A stretch of 64,000 bases of DNA from Oscillospiraceae bacterium (GTDB lineage Bacteria; Bacillota; Clostridia; Oscillospirales; Ruminococcaceae). Of the stretch, positions 1 through 8,814 are shown in pieces (position 1 is the first letter of the stretch; each line of letters starts with the position of its first letter). Both the position numbers and the translations under genes were made by a program. The stretch covers positions 1 to 64,000 of the forward strand of contig JAQXFT010000022.1 of the NCBI GenBank assembly GCA_029005335.1, written 5' to 3'. Below the pieces are notes generated by a model. The model did no database searches and was not told where the DNA came from. It worked only from the letters and a program-made list of their open reading frames with translations.

Positions 1-1362
1 TCCGGAAGTATAAAGCAAAAAAATACTATCCTTTTAATCGCATCTCTTATTTTTTACGCTTGGGGTGAACCACTTTATATCCTTCTCCTGCTTGTAAGCT
101 CGGCTATAAATTATATTGCCGCACTCCTGATAGAAAAATTCAGAGGAAAAACTCTCGATTCTGTAATCACTTTTCTTGCAGTAGCTTTCAATCTTCTTGC
201 TCTCGGATACTATAAGTACAGCGGTTTTATTGCCGAAAATATCAACGCTCTTTTCGGCTCGGATATTATTTCCGCTCCGGATATTGACCATATGCCAATC
301 GGTATAAGTTTCTTTACTTTTCAGACTATATCATATATTATAGACTGTCACTGGGAGGAAATTCACGCTGAAAAAAGCTATCGTAATTTTCTTATGTACC
401 TTTCACTTTTCCCACAGCTTATTGCAGGTCCTATTGTAAGATACAGTACTGTCGCAGAGGAAATTCATAACAGAAAAATCTTTATAAGTGATATAAGATA
501 CGGTCTCAACAGATTCATTCTCGGACTTTCAAAAAAAGTAATTCTTGCCGATAATCTCTATGAAATCGTTAAAAATATCTTCGGCGAAGCTGATAACGGT
601 TTTGCAAACGTAAGCAATGCTACTTTTATCGGAGCGTGGCTTGGTGCAATTATTTACGCTATGTACATATATTTTGATTTTTCAGGTTATTCCGATATGG
701 CTATCGGTATGGGCAGAATATTCGGTTTTCATTTTGATGAAAACTTCAATCACCCGTTTATCTGCAAGGACGTTACAGAATTCTGGCAGAGATGGCATAT
801 ATCTTTAAGCACATTCTTCCGTGACTATCTTCTTTATGTTCCCATTTTCGGAAAAAGAAGAAAATACGGCGGACTTTTCCTTGTATGGTTCTGTACAGGT
901 CTGTGGCATGGTGCAAGCTGGAATTTCATTATATGGGGTCTGTATTACGGATTGTTTGTATTTATCGAAATGAAAATCGGTAAAAAGAATATGAAAAAAA
1001 TCCCGATTGTATTAAGGCATATATATAACAAGCTTGTGATTATAACAGGCTTCGGAATCTTCTACTTTGAGGATTTGGGAAAGCTTGGAACATTTATTAA
1101 AACTCTCTTCGGATTCGGAGGAAACGGCTTTATAAACAGTATCGACAAAATGTCGTTTGTAAACAATATGTTCCTTATAATTCTTGCCGTAATATGCACT
1201 TTCCCGATAATAAATATATTCAAAAAGCTCAGCGAAAAAAATTACACTGCAAACGTTGTTATATCATTCAGCACAATATGGGTCTGTGCATTTCTGCTTC
1301 TGCTTTGCAGTCTTCTTCTTGTAAACTCAACAAATCAGCCTTTCCTTTATTTCAGATTCTAA
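1..1362 (+). CDS. MBOAT family O-acyltransferase (DltB/AlgI-like), 5' end cut by window
   Basis: The frame is open from base 1, so the protein begins before the window; 453 residues are visible. It is a hydrophobic multi-pass membrane protein. The MBOAT signatures are present: EFWQRWHISLSTFF and, further on, TGLWHGASWNF, whose histidine is the family's catalytic residue. MBOATs of this subgroup (AlgI, DltB, PatA) move an acyl group across or at the membrane to a surface polysaccharide or teichoic acid. Directly downstream lie a DHHW protein, an FkbH-like HAD protein and an acyl carrier protein, so the donor is probably carrier-bound. The acceptor polymer cannot be read from sequence. Family call is firm; substrate is unknown. 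Confidence 0.9.
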   Translation, partial: SGSIKQKNTILLIASLIFYAWGEPLYILLLLVSSAINYIAALLIEKFRGKTLDSVITFLAVAFNLLALGYYKYSGFIAENINALFGSDIISAPDIDHMPIGISFFTFQTISYIIDCHWEEIHAEKSYRNFLMYLSLFPQLIAGPIVRYSTVAEEIHNRKIFISDIRYGLNRFILGLSKKVILADNLYEIVKNIFGEADNGFANVSNATFIGAWLGAIIYAMYIYFDFSGYSDMAIGMGRIFGFHFDENFNHPFICKDVTEFWQRWHISLSTFFRDYLLYVPIFGKRRKYGGLFLVWFCTGLWHGASWNFIIWGLYYGLFVFIEMKIGKKNMKKIPIVLRHIYNKLVIITGFGIFYFEDLGKLGTFIKTLFGFGGNGFINSIDKMSFVNNMFLIILAVICTFPIINIFKKLSEKNYTANVVISFSTIWVCAFLLLLCSLLLVNSTNQPFLYFRF

Positions 1363-1379
1363 TCCGGAGTGATTTTAAA

Positions 1380-2747
1380 ATGTCAGATAAAAAAATTTCA
1401 AAAAAAAAGCTTCACCGCCGTGCAGTAATAAATAAAAATCTTGATGTACTCAATGTCATGGTAATAATGATAATTCTGATTGTGGGTTTTATATATCTCC
1501 TTGCTTTCAAGCGTGAAACGGTCTCAAACGAAGAAAACAGAAATCTTGCAAAATTTCCGGAATTTTCAATTGAAAGCTATTTCAGCGGAGAGTATACCGA
1601 GGGAATAGCCAGATACTATGATGATACCGTTCCTAACCGAAGCCAGCTGAAAAAATTTATCGCAACTTATATTATGCCTCTCAAAGGACTTGAATATGGT
1701 GAAGATAATCTTATAATCTATCAGAATACAAACGGAAACAAGCCTCCTGAAAAACCGGAGACAACCGAAGCTCCCTTACAGACTACAGCTCCGGTTTCGG
1801 ATACCCAGACGGTAACTACTACAACAGTGACTACTCTCCCTGATAATCATAATCCGGAAATGAACGGCGAAATTGCAAATAATATAGTAGTCGTAAATAA
1901 CAGAGGTCTTATGCTCTATGGAGGAAGCTTTGAAAATGGTCTTGAATATGCATCTATCCTCAATGAATACAAAGAACAACTGGGCAAGGACGTAAATATA
2001 TATTCCATGGTCTGTCCTACTGCTGTATCCTACTATATGCCCGAAAATTATCTCGACCTTACAGCAAGTGAGGAGGATAACATAAAGAATATAAACAGCG
2101 GTCTTAAAGATGTTACTCCTGTTGATGTGTTTACAGCACTTCTCTATCACAAGAATGAGGATATATATACACGTACTGACCATCACTGGTCACAGCTTGG
2201 TGCATACTATGCTTCACAGGAATTTGCAAGGCTTGCTGACGTACCATTCACTGATTTGTCAGAATATGAAAAAGTATCTCTCCCGAACTATGTCGGAACG
2301 CTTTACGGATATACCCAAAGCTCCGCACTTATCAACAATCCCGAAAACTTTGTATACTATATTCCGCCAAATTCATATACAACTACATATTATTCAACCG
2401 ATTTTACTGACCCTGTTGAGGGAGACCTCCTTCTCGACCCGTCTCCTATGGCGGAATCAAGCTACTATCTTGTATTCATGGGCGGTGACGAAAAAATTAC
2501 CCATATAAATACTGACTGCAAAAACGGAAGAAATCTTGTTATGTTCAAGGACAGCTACGGAAATGCCGTTGTACCTAATCTTACAGGCTCTTTTGAAAAT
2601 ATCTATGTATGTGATATGCGTTACTTTGATTTGAACTCAATAGAATTTATCAAAGATGTGGGGGCTACTGATGTTCTTTTTGCTATGAATACATTCAGTG
2701 CTACAGGCGGAAATTATACAAATCTCGAAAATCTAATGAATCAGTGA
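1380..2747 (+). CDS. DHHW family surface-polymer acylation protein (AlgX/SGNH-like)
   Basis: 455 residues. A basic N-terminus is followed by one membrane anchor (about residues 20-42, VMVIMIILIVGFIYLLAF), then a Thr/Pro-rich linker (about 125-155) and an extracellular domain. The motif DHHW lies at 267-270 and KDSYGNA near 389-395. In AlgX, an Asp-His pair followed later by a Ser forms the SGNH-type triad, and Ser392 fits that place. The start was set at the ATG after GGAGTG; the frame stays open further upstream, but that stretch overlaps the MBOAT gene. It partners the MBOAT gene 17 bases upstream, as AlgX/AlgJ or DltD partner their MBOATs. The acyl group is not known. Confidence 0.85.
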   Translation: MSDKKISKKKLHRRAVINKNLDVLNVMVIMIILIVGFIYLLAFKRETVSNEENRNLAKFPEFSIESYFSGEYTEGIARYYDDTVPNRSQLKKFIATYIMPLKGLEYGEDNLIIYQNTNGNKPPEKPETTEAPLQTTAPVSDTQTVTTTTVTTLPDNHNPEMNGEIANNIVVVNNRGLMLYGGSFENGLEYASILNEYKEQLGKDVNIYSMVCPTAVSYYMPENYLDLTASEEDNIKNINSGLKDVTPVDVFTALLYHKNEDIYTRTDHHWSQLGAYYASQEFARLADVPFTDLSEYEKVSLPNYVGTLYGYTQSSALINNPENFVYYIPPNSYTTTYYSTDFTDPVEGDLLLDPSPMAESSYYLVFMGGDEKITHINTDCKNGRNLVMFKDSYGNAVVPNLTGSFENIYVCDMRYFDLNSIEFIKDVGATDVLFAMNTFSATGGNYTNLENLMNQ

Positions 2748-2764
2748 AGGGAGCTTCAGAAATC

Positions 2765-4570
2765 TTGAAAGAATTAAACTATCCGTTCGATAACAGCTAT
2801 ATAATCAAAAATAAAAGGAAAATCAGAAAAATTCTGCTCAGTAACAACTCCGCACGTATTAAAAAGAAAATTGCTGTACTTTGCGGTTCAACTGCAAATG
2901 ACATTGTTTCAGCACTGGAGCTTTTTCTGCTTGATTCAGGAATAGAACCTTCTTTCTATATCTCAGAATATAACAAATACTGGGAAGATGCCGTTTTCGG
3001 AAATGCTGAGCTTGAAGAATTTCAGCCCGATATTGTAATAATTCATACGACATCAAGAAATATTACGGAATTTCCGGAAGATTTTTCCGAATCCTCCGGA
3101 ACTGTACATCAGAAAATTGATTCGCAGTTTGAAAAATTCTCACAGATGTGGCAGAAGCTTGAAAGATTCGGCTGTCCGATAATTCAGAATAACTTTGAAA
3201 CTCCTCTGCTCCGTCCGTCAGGGAACGCTGATTTCTGGGAGATTCACGGGAAAACATTCTTTATAAATTCGCTGAATATGAAGCTTGCTGAATATGCACA
3301 ATCGCATAAGAATTTCTATATAAACGATATAAATTATCTTGCCTCATGCTTCGGACTTGAAAAATGGCACAGCCCTGAATACTGGTATATGTATAAATAT
3401 GCCATGTCGCTTGAAGCTGTTCCGGAGCTTGCATACAGTCTCGCCTGCATAATCAAATCCATATACGGCAGAAATAAAAAGCTTATTGCTCTCGATTTGG
3501 ATAATACCCTCTGGGGCGGAGTTATCGGCGATGACGGTCAGGAGGGTATAGAAATAGGTCACGAAACCGCAGAGGCAGAAGCCTTTGAGGAATTTCAGCG
3601 TTCAATAAAGGAATATAAAAAATTCGGTGTGCTTCTCGGAGTATGTTCCAAAAATGATGAATCAAATGCACTTCTGGGACTTAATCACCCCGAAACTGTT
3701 CTCACTCCTGATGATTTCGTAAGCATTAAAGCTGACTGGAATCCAAAAGATCAGAATCTTATTGAAATGGCTTCTGAATTGTCACTTCTCCCTGAAAGCT
3801 TTGTGTTTATCGATGATAATCCTGCTGAATGTCATATCGCTGAATCACAGATTTCCGGAATAAATACAATTAATTTCCGTTCTGTTCAGGAGGCTTCATA
3901 TAAGCTTAGCCGTTCGGGATTTTTTGAAATGACAAAGCTTTCCTCTGATGACCTGAAAAGAAATGATATGTACATAGCCAATGCAAAGCGTGAATCCCAG
4001 AAAAAAAGCTTTGCCGATTATGGCGAATACCTCAGAAGCCTTGAAATGTATGCCGTCATTGAGGATTTCCGCCCTGTATACCTCCAGCGTATAACACAGC
4101 TTACAAATAAAAGCAATCAGTTCAACCTGACTACAAAACGCTATTCCGACAGCGATATGCAGAAGGTCTTTGAAAGCAGTAATTATATCCGTCTTTATGG
4201 AAAGCTCTCAGACCGTTTCGGCGACAATGGCATTGTATCAGTAGTAATAGGCGAAAAACATGGTGACAGCCTCAGTATCGATTTGTGGCTTATGAGCTGT
4301 CGTGTTCTTAAACGTGAAATGGAATATGCCATGCTTGATACACTTGTATCAGAGTGCAGAAAGCAGAATATCCGTACCATAACAGGCTACTATTTCAAAA
4401 CTCCCAAAAATAATATGGTGTCGGAATTATACGGGGATTTCGGATTTGAACTCGTTAAAAGATTTGAAAACGGTGATTCAGTCTGGAAGCTTGATATTTC
4501 AGACTACCATAATTTAAATCATGCAATAAAAGTAAATGAAAGTGAGTGTATATCAGATGAACAGAAATAA
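2765..4570 (+). CDS. FkbH-like HAD-IIIC protein (predicted glyceryl or acyl loading onto ACP)
   Basis: 601 residues. FkbH-family proteins take 1,3-bisphosphoglycerate, dephosphorylate it and load the glyceryl group on a carrier protein. The HAD nucleophile motif is LDLDNTLWGG (Asp244 and Asp246). VCSKND follows, the Cys-containing segment conserved in the family, then FIDDNPAE. The C-terminal third looks like the usual GNAT-like part (TNKSNQFNLTTKRY). The start is taken as TTG behind GAAGGGAG because the protein then begins MKELNYPFD, as relatives do. A GTG 21 bases earlier overlaps the previous stop and has no ribosome site. It sits immediately before an ACP gene, which supports carrier loading. 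The exact substrate is inferred from the family. Confidence 0.85.
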   Translation: MKELNYPFDNSYIIKNKRKIRKILLSNNSARIKKKIAVLCGSTANDIVSALELFLLDSGIEPSFYISEYNKYWEDAVFGNAELEEFQPDIVIIHTTSRNITEFPEDFSESSGTVHQKIDSQFEKFSQMWQKLERFGCPIIQNNFETPLLRPSGNADFWEIHGKTFFINSLNMKLAEYAQSHKNFYINDINYLASCFGLEKWHSPEYWYMYKYAMSLEAVPELAYSLACIIKSIYGRNKKLIALDLDNTLWGGVIGDDGQEGIEIGHETAEAEAFEEFQRSIKEYKKFGVLLGVCSKNDESNALLGLNHPETVLTPDDFVSIKADWNPKDQNLIEMASELSLLPESFVFIDDNPAECHIAESQISGINTINFRSVQEASYKLSRSGFFEMTKLSSDDLKRNDMYIANAKRESQKKSFADYGEYLRSLEMYAVIEDFRPVYLQRITQLTNKSNQFNLTTKRYSDSDMQKVFESSNYIRLYGKLSDRFGDNGIVSVVIGEKHGDSLSIDLWLMSCRVLKREMEYAMLDTLVSECRKQNIRTITGYYFKTPKNNMVSELYGDFGFELVKRFENGDSVWKLDISDYHNLNHAIKVNESECISDEQK

Positions 4571-4799
4571 TGTAATCAGCCGTCTGAATGAAGTGTTCAG
4601 AGATGTTTTTGATGACGATTCAATAACCGTCAATGACAATACCACATCAGCAGATATCGAGGACTGGGACAGCATTGAACATATTACCCTTATAGATGCT
4701 GTTGAACACGAATTTAAAATGCGTTTCAAAATGAAAGAAGTTTCGGGAATGAAAAATGTCGGAGAGATGATTTCAATTATTCTCGAAAGAGGAAAATAA
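4557..4799 (+). CDS. Acyl carrier protein
   Basis: 80 residues, the usual length for a stand-alone carrier. The phosphopantetheine attachment motif is WDSIEHI, with the Ser about 39 residues in. The gene overlaps the end of the FkbH-like gene. The ATG giving MNRNNVISRLN was preferred over one 21 bases upstream because it gives the standard carrier length and start. Its place between an FkbH-like loader and an MBOAT/DHHW pair suggests it carries the group that will be transferred to a surface polymer, as DltC carries D-alanine. It is unlikely to be the fatty-acid ACP, since no fas genes are near. Confidence 0.9.
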   Translation: MNRNNVISRLNEVFRDVFDDDSITVNDNTTSADIEDWDSIEHITLIDAVEHEFKMRFKMKEVSGMKNVGEMISIILERGK

Positions 4800-4801
4800 G
4801 C

Positions 4802-5620
4802 TTGAAGAAAGTTACATTAAAAAGCAGGAAAATCAGACGCAATATAATAATTATATTGCTTATTCTGATTTTCTTTGTTTATGGGTTCACAATCCGGACT
4901 GTCAGATATAAAACAGAATCCGACAAAATAACAGAAAAAATAAAAATAGTGTTTCTCTCCGACCTGCATAACTGCTTTTACGGCGGATTCGACCAGTCCG
5001 GACTTTCAGAAAGAATAGATAAGGAAAATCCCGATATCGTAATTTTCGGCGGAGATGTCGTTGACCAGTACGGAGGTACAGAATTTGCTTTGAAAATTAT
5101 GAGCGATACTGTAAAAAAATATCCCTGCTACTATACGGCAGGCAATCACGAGCAGTCACGTGATGACAACAAGGATTTTCACAATCAGGTGAAAAATCTC
5201 GGAATAAAAGTCCTTGAGGGCAAAAATTCCCGTATTACAATAAAAAATCAGAATATCAATATAGCCGGAATAGTCAGTGCAAATGAATATAACAAAGAAC
5301 ATATCTCCGATTTGAGCGATTCAGAAGCCTATAATATACTGATTATGCATGAGCCACAGCAGATTGAATATGTCATTGATTCCGGATTCGATTTAATACT
5401 TTCCGGTCACTCTCATGGCGGTCAGTGGCGACTCCCTTTTATACTCGAACAGGGACTTTACTCTCCCGACCAGGGCTTATTCCCCGATTATACAAACGGC
5501 ATCTATAATTATGACAATATAACCCATATTATAAGCAAAGGACTTGCAAAACCCCTCAGAATGATTTTTATCCCGAGAATATACAATCACCCTGAATTTA
5601 CTGTAATCGAAATTTCATAA
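4802..5620 (+). CDS. Membrane-anchored metallophosphoesterase (YkuE/YaeI-like)
   Basis: 272 residues. One N-terminal transmembrane segment (about 15-32) places the catalytic domain outside the membrane. The calcineurin-type metal motifs are in order: SDLHN, GGDVVDQ, GNHEQ, IMHEP and SGHSHGGQ. The start is TTG two bases after the ACP stop, with AGAGGA upstream, so it is translated with the acylation cluster. Relatives such as B. subtilis YkuE and E. coli YaeI are membrane-associated phosphoesterases; YaeI acts on UDP-diacylglucosamine. Here the substrate is unknown, but a phosphorylated lipid or surface polymer would fit the neighbours. Confidence 0.85.
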   Translation: MKKVTLKSRKIRRNIIIILLILIFFVYGFTIRTVRYKTESDKITEKIKIVFLSDLHNCFYGGFDQSGLSERIDKENPDIVIFGGDVVDQYGGTEFALKIMSDTVKKYPCYYTAGNHEQSRDDNKDFHNQVKNLGIKVLEGKNSRITIKNQNINIAGIVSANEYNKEHISDLSDSEAYNILIMHEPQQIEYVIDSGFDLILSGHSHGGQWRLPFILEQGLYSPDQGLFPDYTNGIYNYDNITHIISKGLAKPLRMIFIPRIYNHPEFTVIEIS

Positions 5621-5625
5621 TACTC

Positions 5626-5654
5626 TTGTTTTTTCAGAAAATATGTGATATAAT
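5626..5654 (+). promoter_or_regulatory. Predicted sigma-A promoter for rlmB
   Basis: A perfect -10 box TATAAT lies at 5649-5654. A -35 box TTGTTT (3 of 6 consensus bases) lies 17 bases upstream. It starts six bases after the metallophosphoesterase stop, so rlmB probably begins a new transcription unit. Confidence 0.55.
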
Positions 5655-5690
5655 CAATTTATAAGAATATATAGAAAGCAGGCAAAAATT

Positions 5691-6434
5691 ATGACAGACC
5701 AGAAAAATAACGGAGATATAATTGCAGGAAGAAATCCTGTAATTGAAGCTCTTAAATCAGGAAAGCTTATAGATACAATCTATATCAGCGGTGACGGCGG
5801 AAGTCTTAACCTTATAAGACATCTCGCAAAAGAAAAAAATATAGTCGTCAAGGATACTCAGGATAAAAAGCTTTCCGCCCTCTGCAACAATGCATCACAT
5901 CAGGGAGTTGTTGCAGTGGGTGCTTACAGCGAATATGTGTCCGTTGAGGATTTGCTGAGAATATCACATGAAAAAGGTACAAAGCCTTTTATAATAATAT
6001 GCGATGAGATTGAAGACCCCCATAACCTTGGTGCTATCATCAGAACCGCTGAATCTGCCGGTGCTGACGGAATTATTATTCCCAAACGCCATTGTGCTTC
6101 AATTTCACCAACTGTATACAAAACCTCTGCCGGTGCAGTAAGCTGGCTTCCTATAGCAAAAGTCTCCAATCTTGCATCGGCAATAGATTTTCTTAAAGAA
6201 AACGGAGTATGGATTTATGGTACTGATGCTTCCGGAGAAGACTATTCAGAAACCGATTTTACCGGAGCTTGTGCAATAGTAATAGGTTCGGAGGGATTCG
6301 GAATGAGCCGCCTTATTCAGAAAAAATGTGACTTTCTTGTAAAGCTTCCTATGCTGGGTAAAATTACTTCTCTTAACGCTTCCGTTGCCGGCGGAATATT
6401 TATGTATGAAGTTGTCAGACAGCGGAGGATATAA
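5691..6434 (+). CDS. rlmB: 23S rRNA (guanosine-2'-O-) methyltransferase, TrmH/SpoU family
   Basis: 247 residues. RlmB methylates the ribose of G2251 in 23S rRNA. All three SpoU motifs are visible: DEIEDPHNLGAIIRTAESAG, VIGSEGFGMSR and LPMLGKITSLNASVA. The N-terminal substrate-binding part (GRNPVIEALKSG) is also typical. In many Firmicutes this gene is near cysS and mrnC; here it stands alone before an unrelated membrane protein. Another TrmH-family target cannot be excluded from sequence, but the GRNPVIEAL start favours RlmB. Confidence 0.9.
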   Translation: MTDQKNNGDIIAGRNPVIEALKSGKLIDTIYISGDGGSLNLIRHLAKEKNIVVKDTQDKKLSALCNNASHQGVVAVGAYSEYVSVEDLLRISHEKGTKPFIIICDEIEDPHNLGAIIRTAESAGADGIIIPKRHCASISPTVYKTSAGAVSWLPIAKVSNLASAIDFLKENGVWIYGTDASGEDYSETDFTGACAIVIGSEGFGMSRLIQKKCDFLVKLPMLGKITSLNASVAGGIFMYEVVRQRRI

Positions 6435-6439
6435 TAATT

Positions 6440-8791
6440 ATGGCTAAACAAAAGGTATCTCTTGAGGAAATACTGAATGAATATTCAAACGGCAACAGAA
6501 AAACAAACGATAATGAAGTCAAAGATATTCTTATGAATCACAGCCGGAAAAACCGCATAAATGACGGTACACGCCGCCGTCCCAATCCTGCTGATGACTA
6601 TAAGCCCTCCGATATAGGAAAACCGGATATATCCTTTATAAACTCAATCGGAATAGACCGCCTGAGAACCCCTCAGAATAAAAGCGATATAACATATGAC
6701 GGTATCTCCGCCATGCAGGGGAATCAGGATTCCGATAATGACTATACCCCTAAAATACGACGTATGAGCGATTCAACACGTGCAAGGGAAATCGAAAGGA
6801 TTAAAAAAAACAAAAGCAGAAAAAAATCAGATTTTACATATAAGTGTGAATCCCCGAAGGGAGAATATATGTATACTCCCTTTCCGGAAAAAGACAGGAA
6901 AAAGAAAAGAAATCTGTCCTTTTCGCCCCAGTCCGTATATGATAAGCCCATATCTCCTGCACCCCGTGCGGATATTACAAGCCTTAACCTCAGCGAGGAT
7001 TTTACCTTTGATGCACATTCCCTTGATGTTCAGATAGACCATACGAAAAAAGCCTCCGATGAATTCAGCTGTTATGCTGACGCTCCTGAAACCGGAAAAA
7101 ATATACATGAACTTAAAAAAAATATAACAACAAGATTTACACTGCTTCTTGTATGTGCAATTTTAAGTATATTCACAGCACTTATTCCGGTCGTCTGGAG
7201 TGCTGTTGAAAGTCCTCAGTATCTTACAGCATTTCAGATTATTACAGGTATGGCTTCTCTGATAATATCAGCACCTGTAATAACAAACGGACTGAAAAAA
7301 TTTATCAGGTTAAAGCCGGACAGCGATTCCGCTTCTGCCGTAACAGCTATAACAGTTATTTTTTCTGCAATAATAGCGTTATTTACTCCGGAGCTTGTAA
7401 AAAACGGCTCAGTAAATATATACGTTCCGGCTGCCGTGCTTTCACTTCTCTTCAACAGCATAGGAAAATATCTTATTATAAGCCGTGCTGAAAGGAATTT
7501 CAGGGTTATATCAAAGAAATCAGAGAGATGCGGAATAACGTGTGTTTCAGATGATATAGCTTCCGAAACGCTTACAAGAGGAACTATTACGGATTTTCCG
7601 ATACTTGCATCAATGCGGAAAACAGATTTTCTTACGGATTTTCTGAAATATACATATTCATCAGATATATCTGATAAATTCTGCCGGAAGTCAATACCGC
7701 TGTCATTTATCGTATCATTGCTTGCATCAGTTTTTATTATGTTCGCACATCATGAAAGCTTCGGACTTAATGCAATAAGTCTCGGACTTTCAGTTTTCAG
7801 TATGCTTATGTGTGCATCTTCATGTATAGGAATGACTTTTGTATCAAATTTACCGCTGAACAATGCTTCTAAAAAATTGATTAAAAATAAGGGAGTAATT
7901 TTCGGATATCAGAGTGTTGATGATTTTTATGATACAAACTCAATTCTTGTGGAGGCACAGGATTTATTCCCTGAGATTTCAGTCAAGCTTACGGGAATAA
8001 AGGTTTTTTCAGATACGAAAATAGATGAGGCAATGCTTGAGGCTGCAAGCCTTACACATCATGCCGGAAGCATTATGAAAGGTCTTTTTGATGATGCTAT
8101 CTTAGGCAGAGACAGTGTTTTATATGATATTGATAATTTTTCCTATGAGGATTCGCTTGGCTTGTGCGGGTGGATTAATAATAAGCGTGTTCTTTTCGGA
8201 AGCCGTGAGCTTATGAACAGTCACAATATAGAGGGTATGCCTACAAAAGCTAAAGAAAATGAACTCGCCGGAGAAAATAAGGAAGCCGTTTATCTCTCGG
8301 TCTCCGGAAATCTTTCTGCAATGTTTGTAGTTGAACTGAAGGCGGAAAGCAATATAAAATACTGGATAAATCAGCTTTATAAAAATAATGTTCATCTTAT
8401 TGTAAAAAGCGTTGATTCCTGTATAACTCTTAAACGTCTTTCACAGATTTTCGGTATTCCGGAGGAATTTATAAGAATAATTCCGAAAAAGCTTCATGCG
8501 GAATTTGATAATCAGACAAGGAAATCAGAAAGATTAAGTGCGTCAATGGCTTGCTCAGGAAGATTTTCAGAATTTGCACAGCTTATTATGGCAACAAAGG
8601 CTATTCATTCATGCTCTGTCACCGGACTTATAGTTCAGGCAATATCGATTCTTCTCGGAACAGGTATGGGAATTTTAATGGTAGCTTCAAAGTCATTCGG
8701 TTATGGCGGTATGTCCTCTATGGCACTTGTAATATATAATCTTGTATTTGCCGTTGTAACTTTTCTGACTGTAAATATAAAAAGATTCTGA
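6440..8791 (+). CDS. Degenerate P-type ATPase-like membrane protein, predicted inactive
   Basis: 783 residues. About 225 N-terminal residues are basic and low in complexity (RRRPNPADD, KKNKSRKKSD). The rest has the plan of a P1B-type ATPase: about six membrane helices, a cytoplasmic region and two C-terminal helices. The pre-P segment ASKKLIKNKGVIFG and the nucleotide-domain-like VLFGSRELMNSHNIEGM are recognisable. Where the phosphorylated DKTGT should stand the protein reads VEAQDLFP (residues 504-511), and the hinge GDGxND is replaced by CSGRFSE (from 705). So the catalytic Asp and hinge are gone. A structural or regulatory role is inferred. The gene starts five bases after rlmB and is followed 23 bases later by an LCP gene. 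Confidence 0.65.
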   Translation: MAKQKVSLEEILNEYSNGNRKTNDNEVKDILMNHSRKNRINDGTRRRPNPADDYKPSDIGKPDISFINSIGIDRLRTPQNKSDITYDGISAMQGNQDSDNDYTPKIRRMSDSTRAREIERIKKNKSRKKSDFTYKCESPKGEYMYTPFPEKDRKKKRNLSFSPQSVYDKPISPAPRADITSLNLSEDFTFDAHSLDVQIDHTKKASDEFSCYADAPETGKNIHELKKNITTRFTLLLVCAILSIFTALIPVVWSAVESPQYLTAFQIITGMASLIISAPVITNGLKKFIRLKPDSDSASAVTAITVIFSAIIALFTPELVKNGSVNIYVPAAVLSLLFNSIGKYLIISRAERNFRVISKKSERCGITCVSDDIASETLTRGTITDFPILASMRKTDFLTDFLKYTYSSDISDKFCRKSIPLSFIVSLLASVFIMFAHHESFGLNAISLGLSVFSMLMCASSCIGMTFVSNLPLNNASKKLIKNKGVIFGYQSVDDFYDTNSILVEAQDLFPEISVKLTGIKVFSDTKIDEAMLEAASLTHHAGSIMKGLFDDAILGRDSVLYDIDNFSYEDSLGLCGWINNKRVLFGSRELMNSHNIEGMPTKAKENELAGENKEAVYLSVSGNLSAMFVVELKAESNIKYWINQLYKNNVHLIVKSVDSCITLKRLSQIFGIPEEFIRIIPKKLHAEFDNQTRKSERLSASMACSGRFSEFAQLIMATKAIHSCSVTGLIVQAISILLGTGMGILMVASKSFGYGGMSSMALVIYNLVFAVVTFLTVNIKRF

Positions 8792-8814
8792 AGCAAGCCG
8801 GAAAGGATAACAGA

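Noticed and set aside
1194..1379. Longer N-terminus for the DHHW protein
   Set aside because: It would lie inside the MBOAT gene and lacks a ribosome site; the ATG at 1380 has one and is followed by the membrane anchor.
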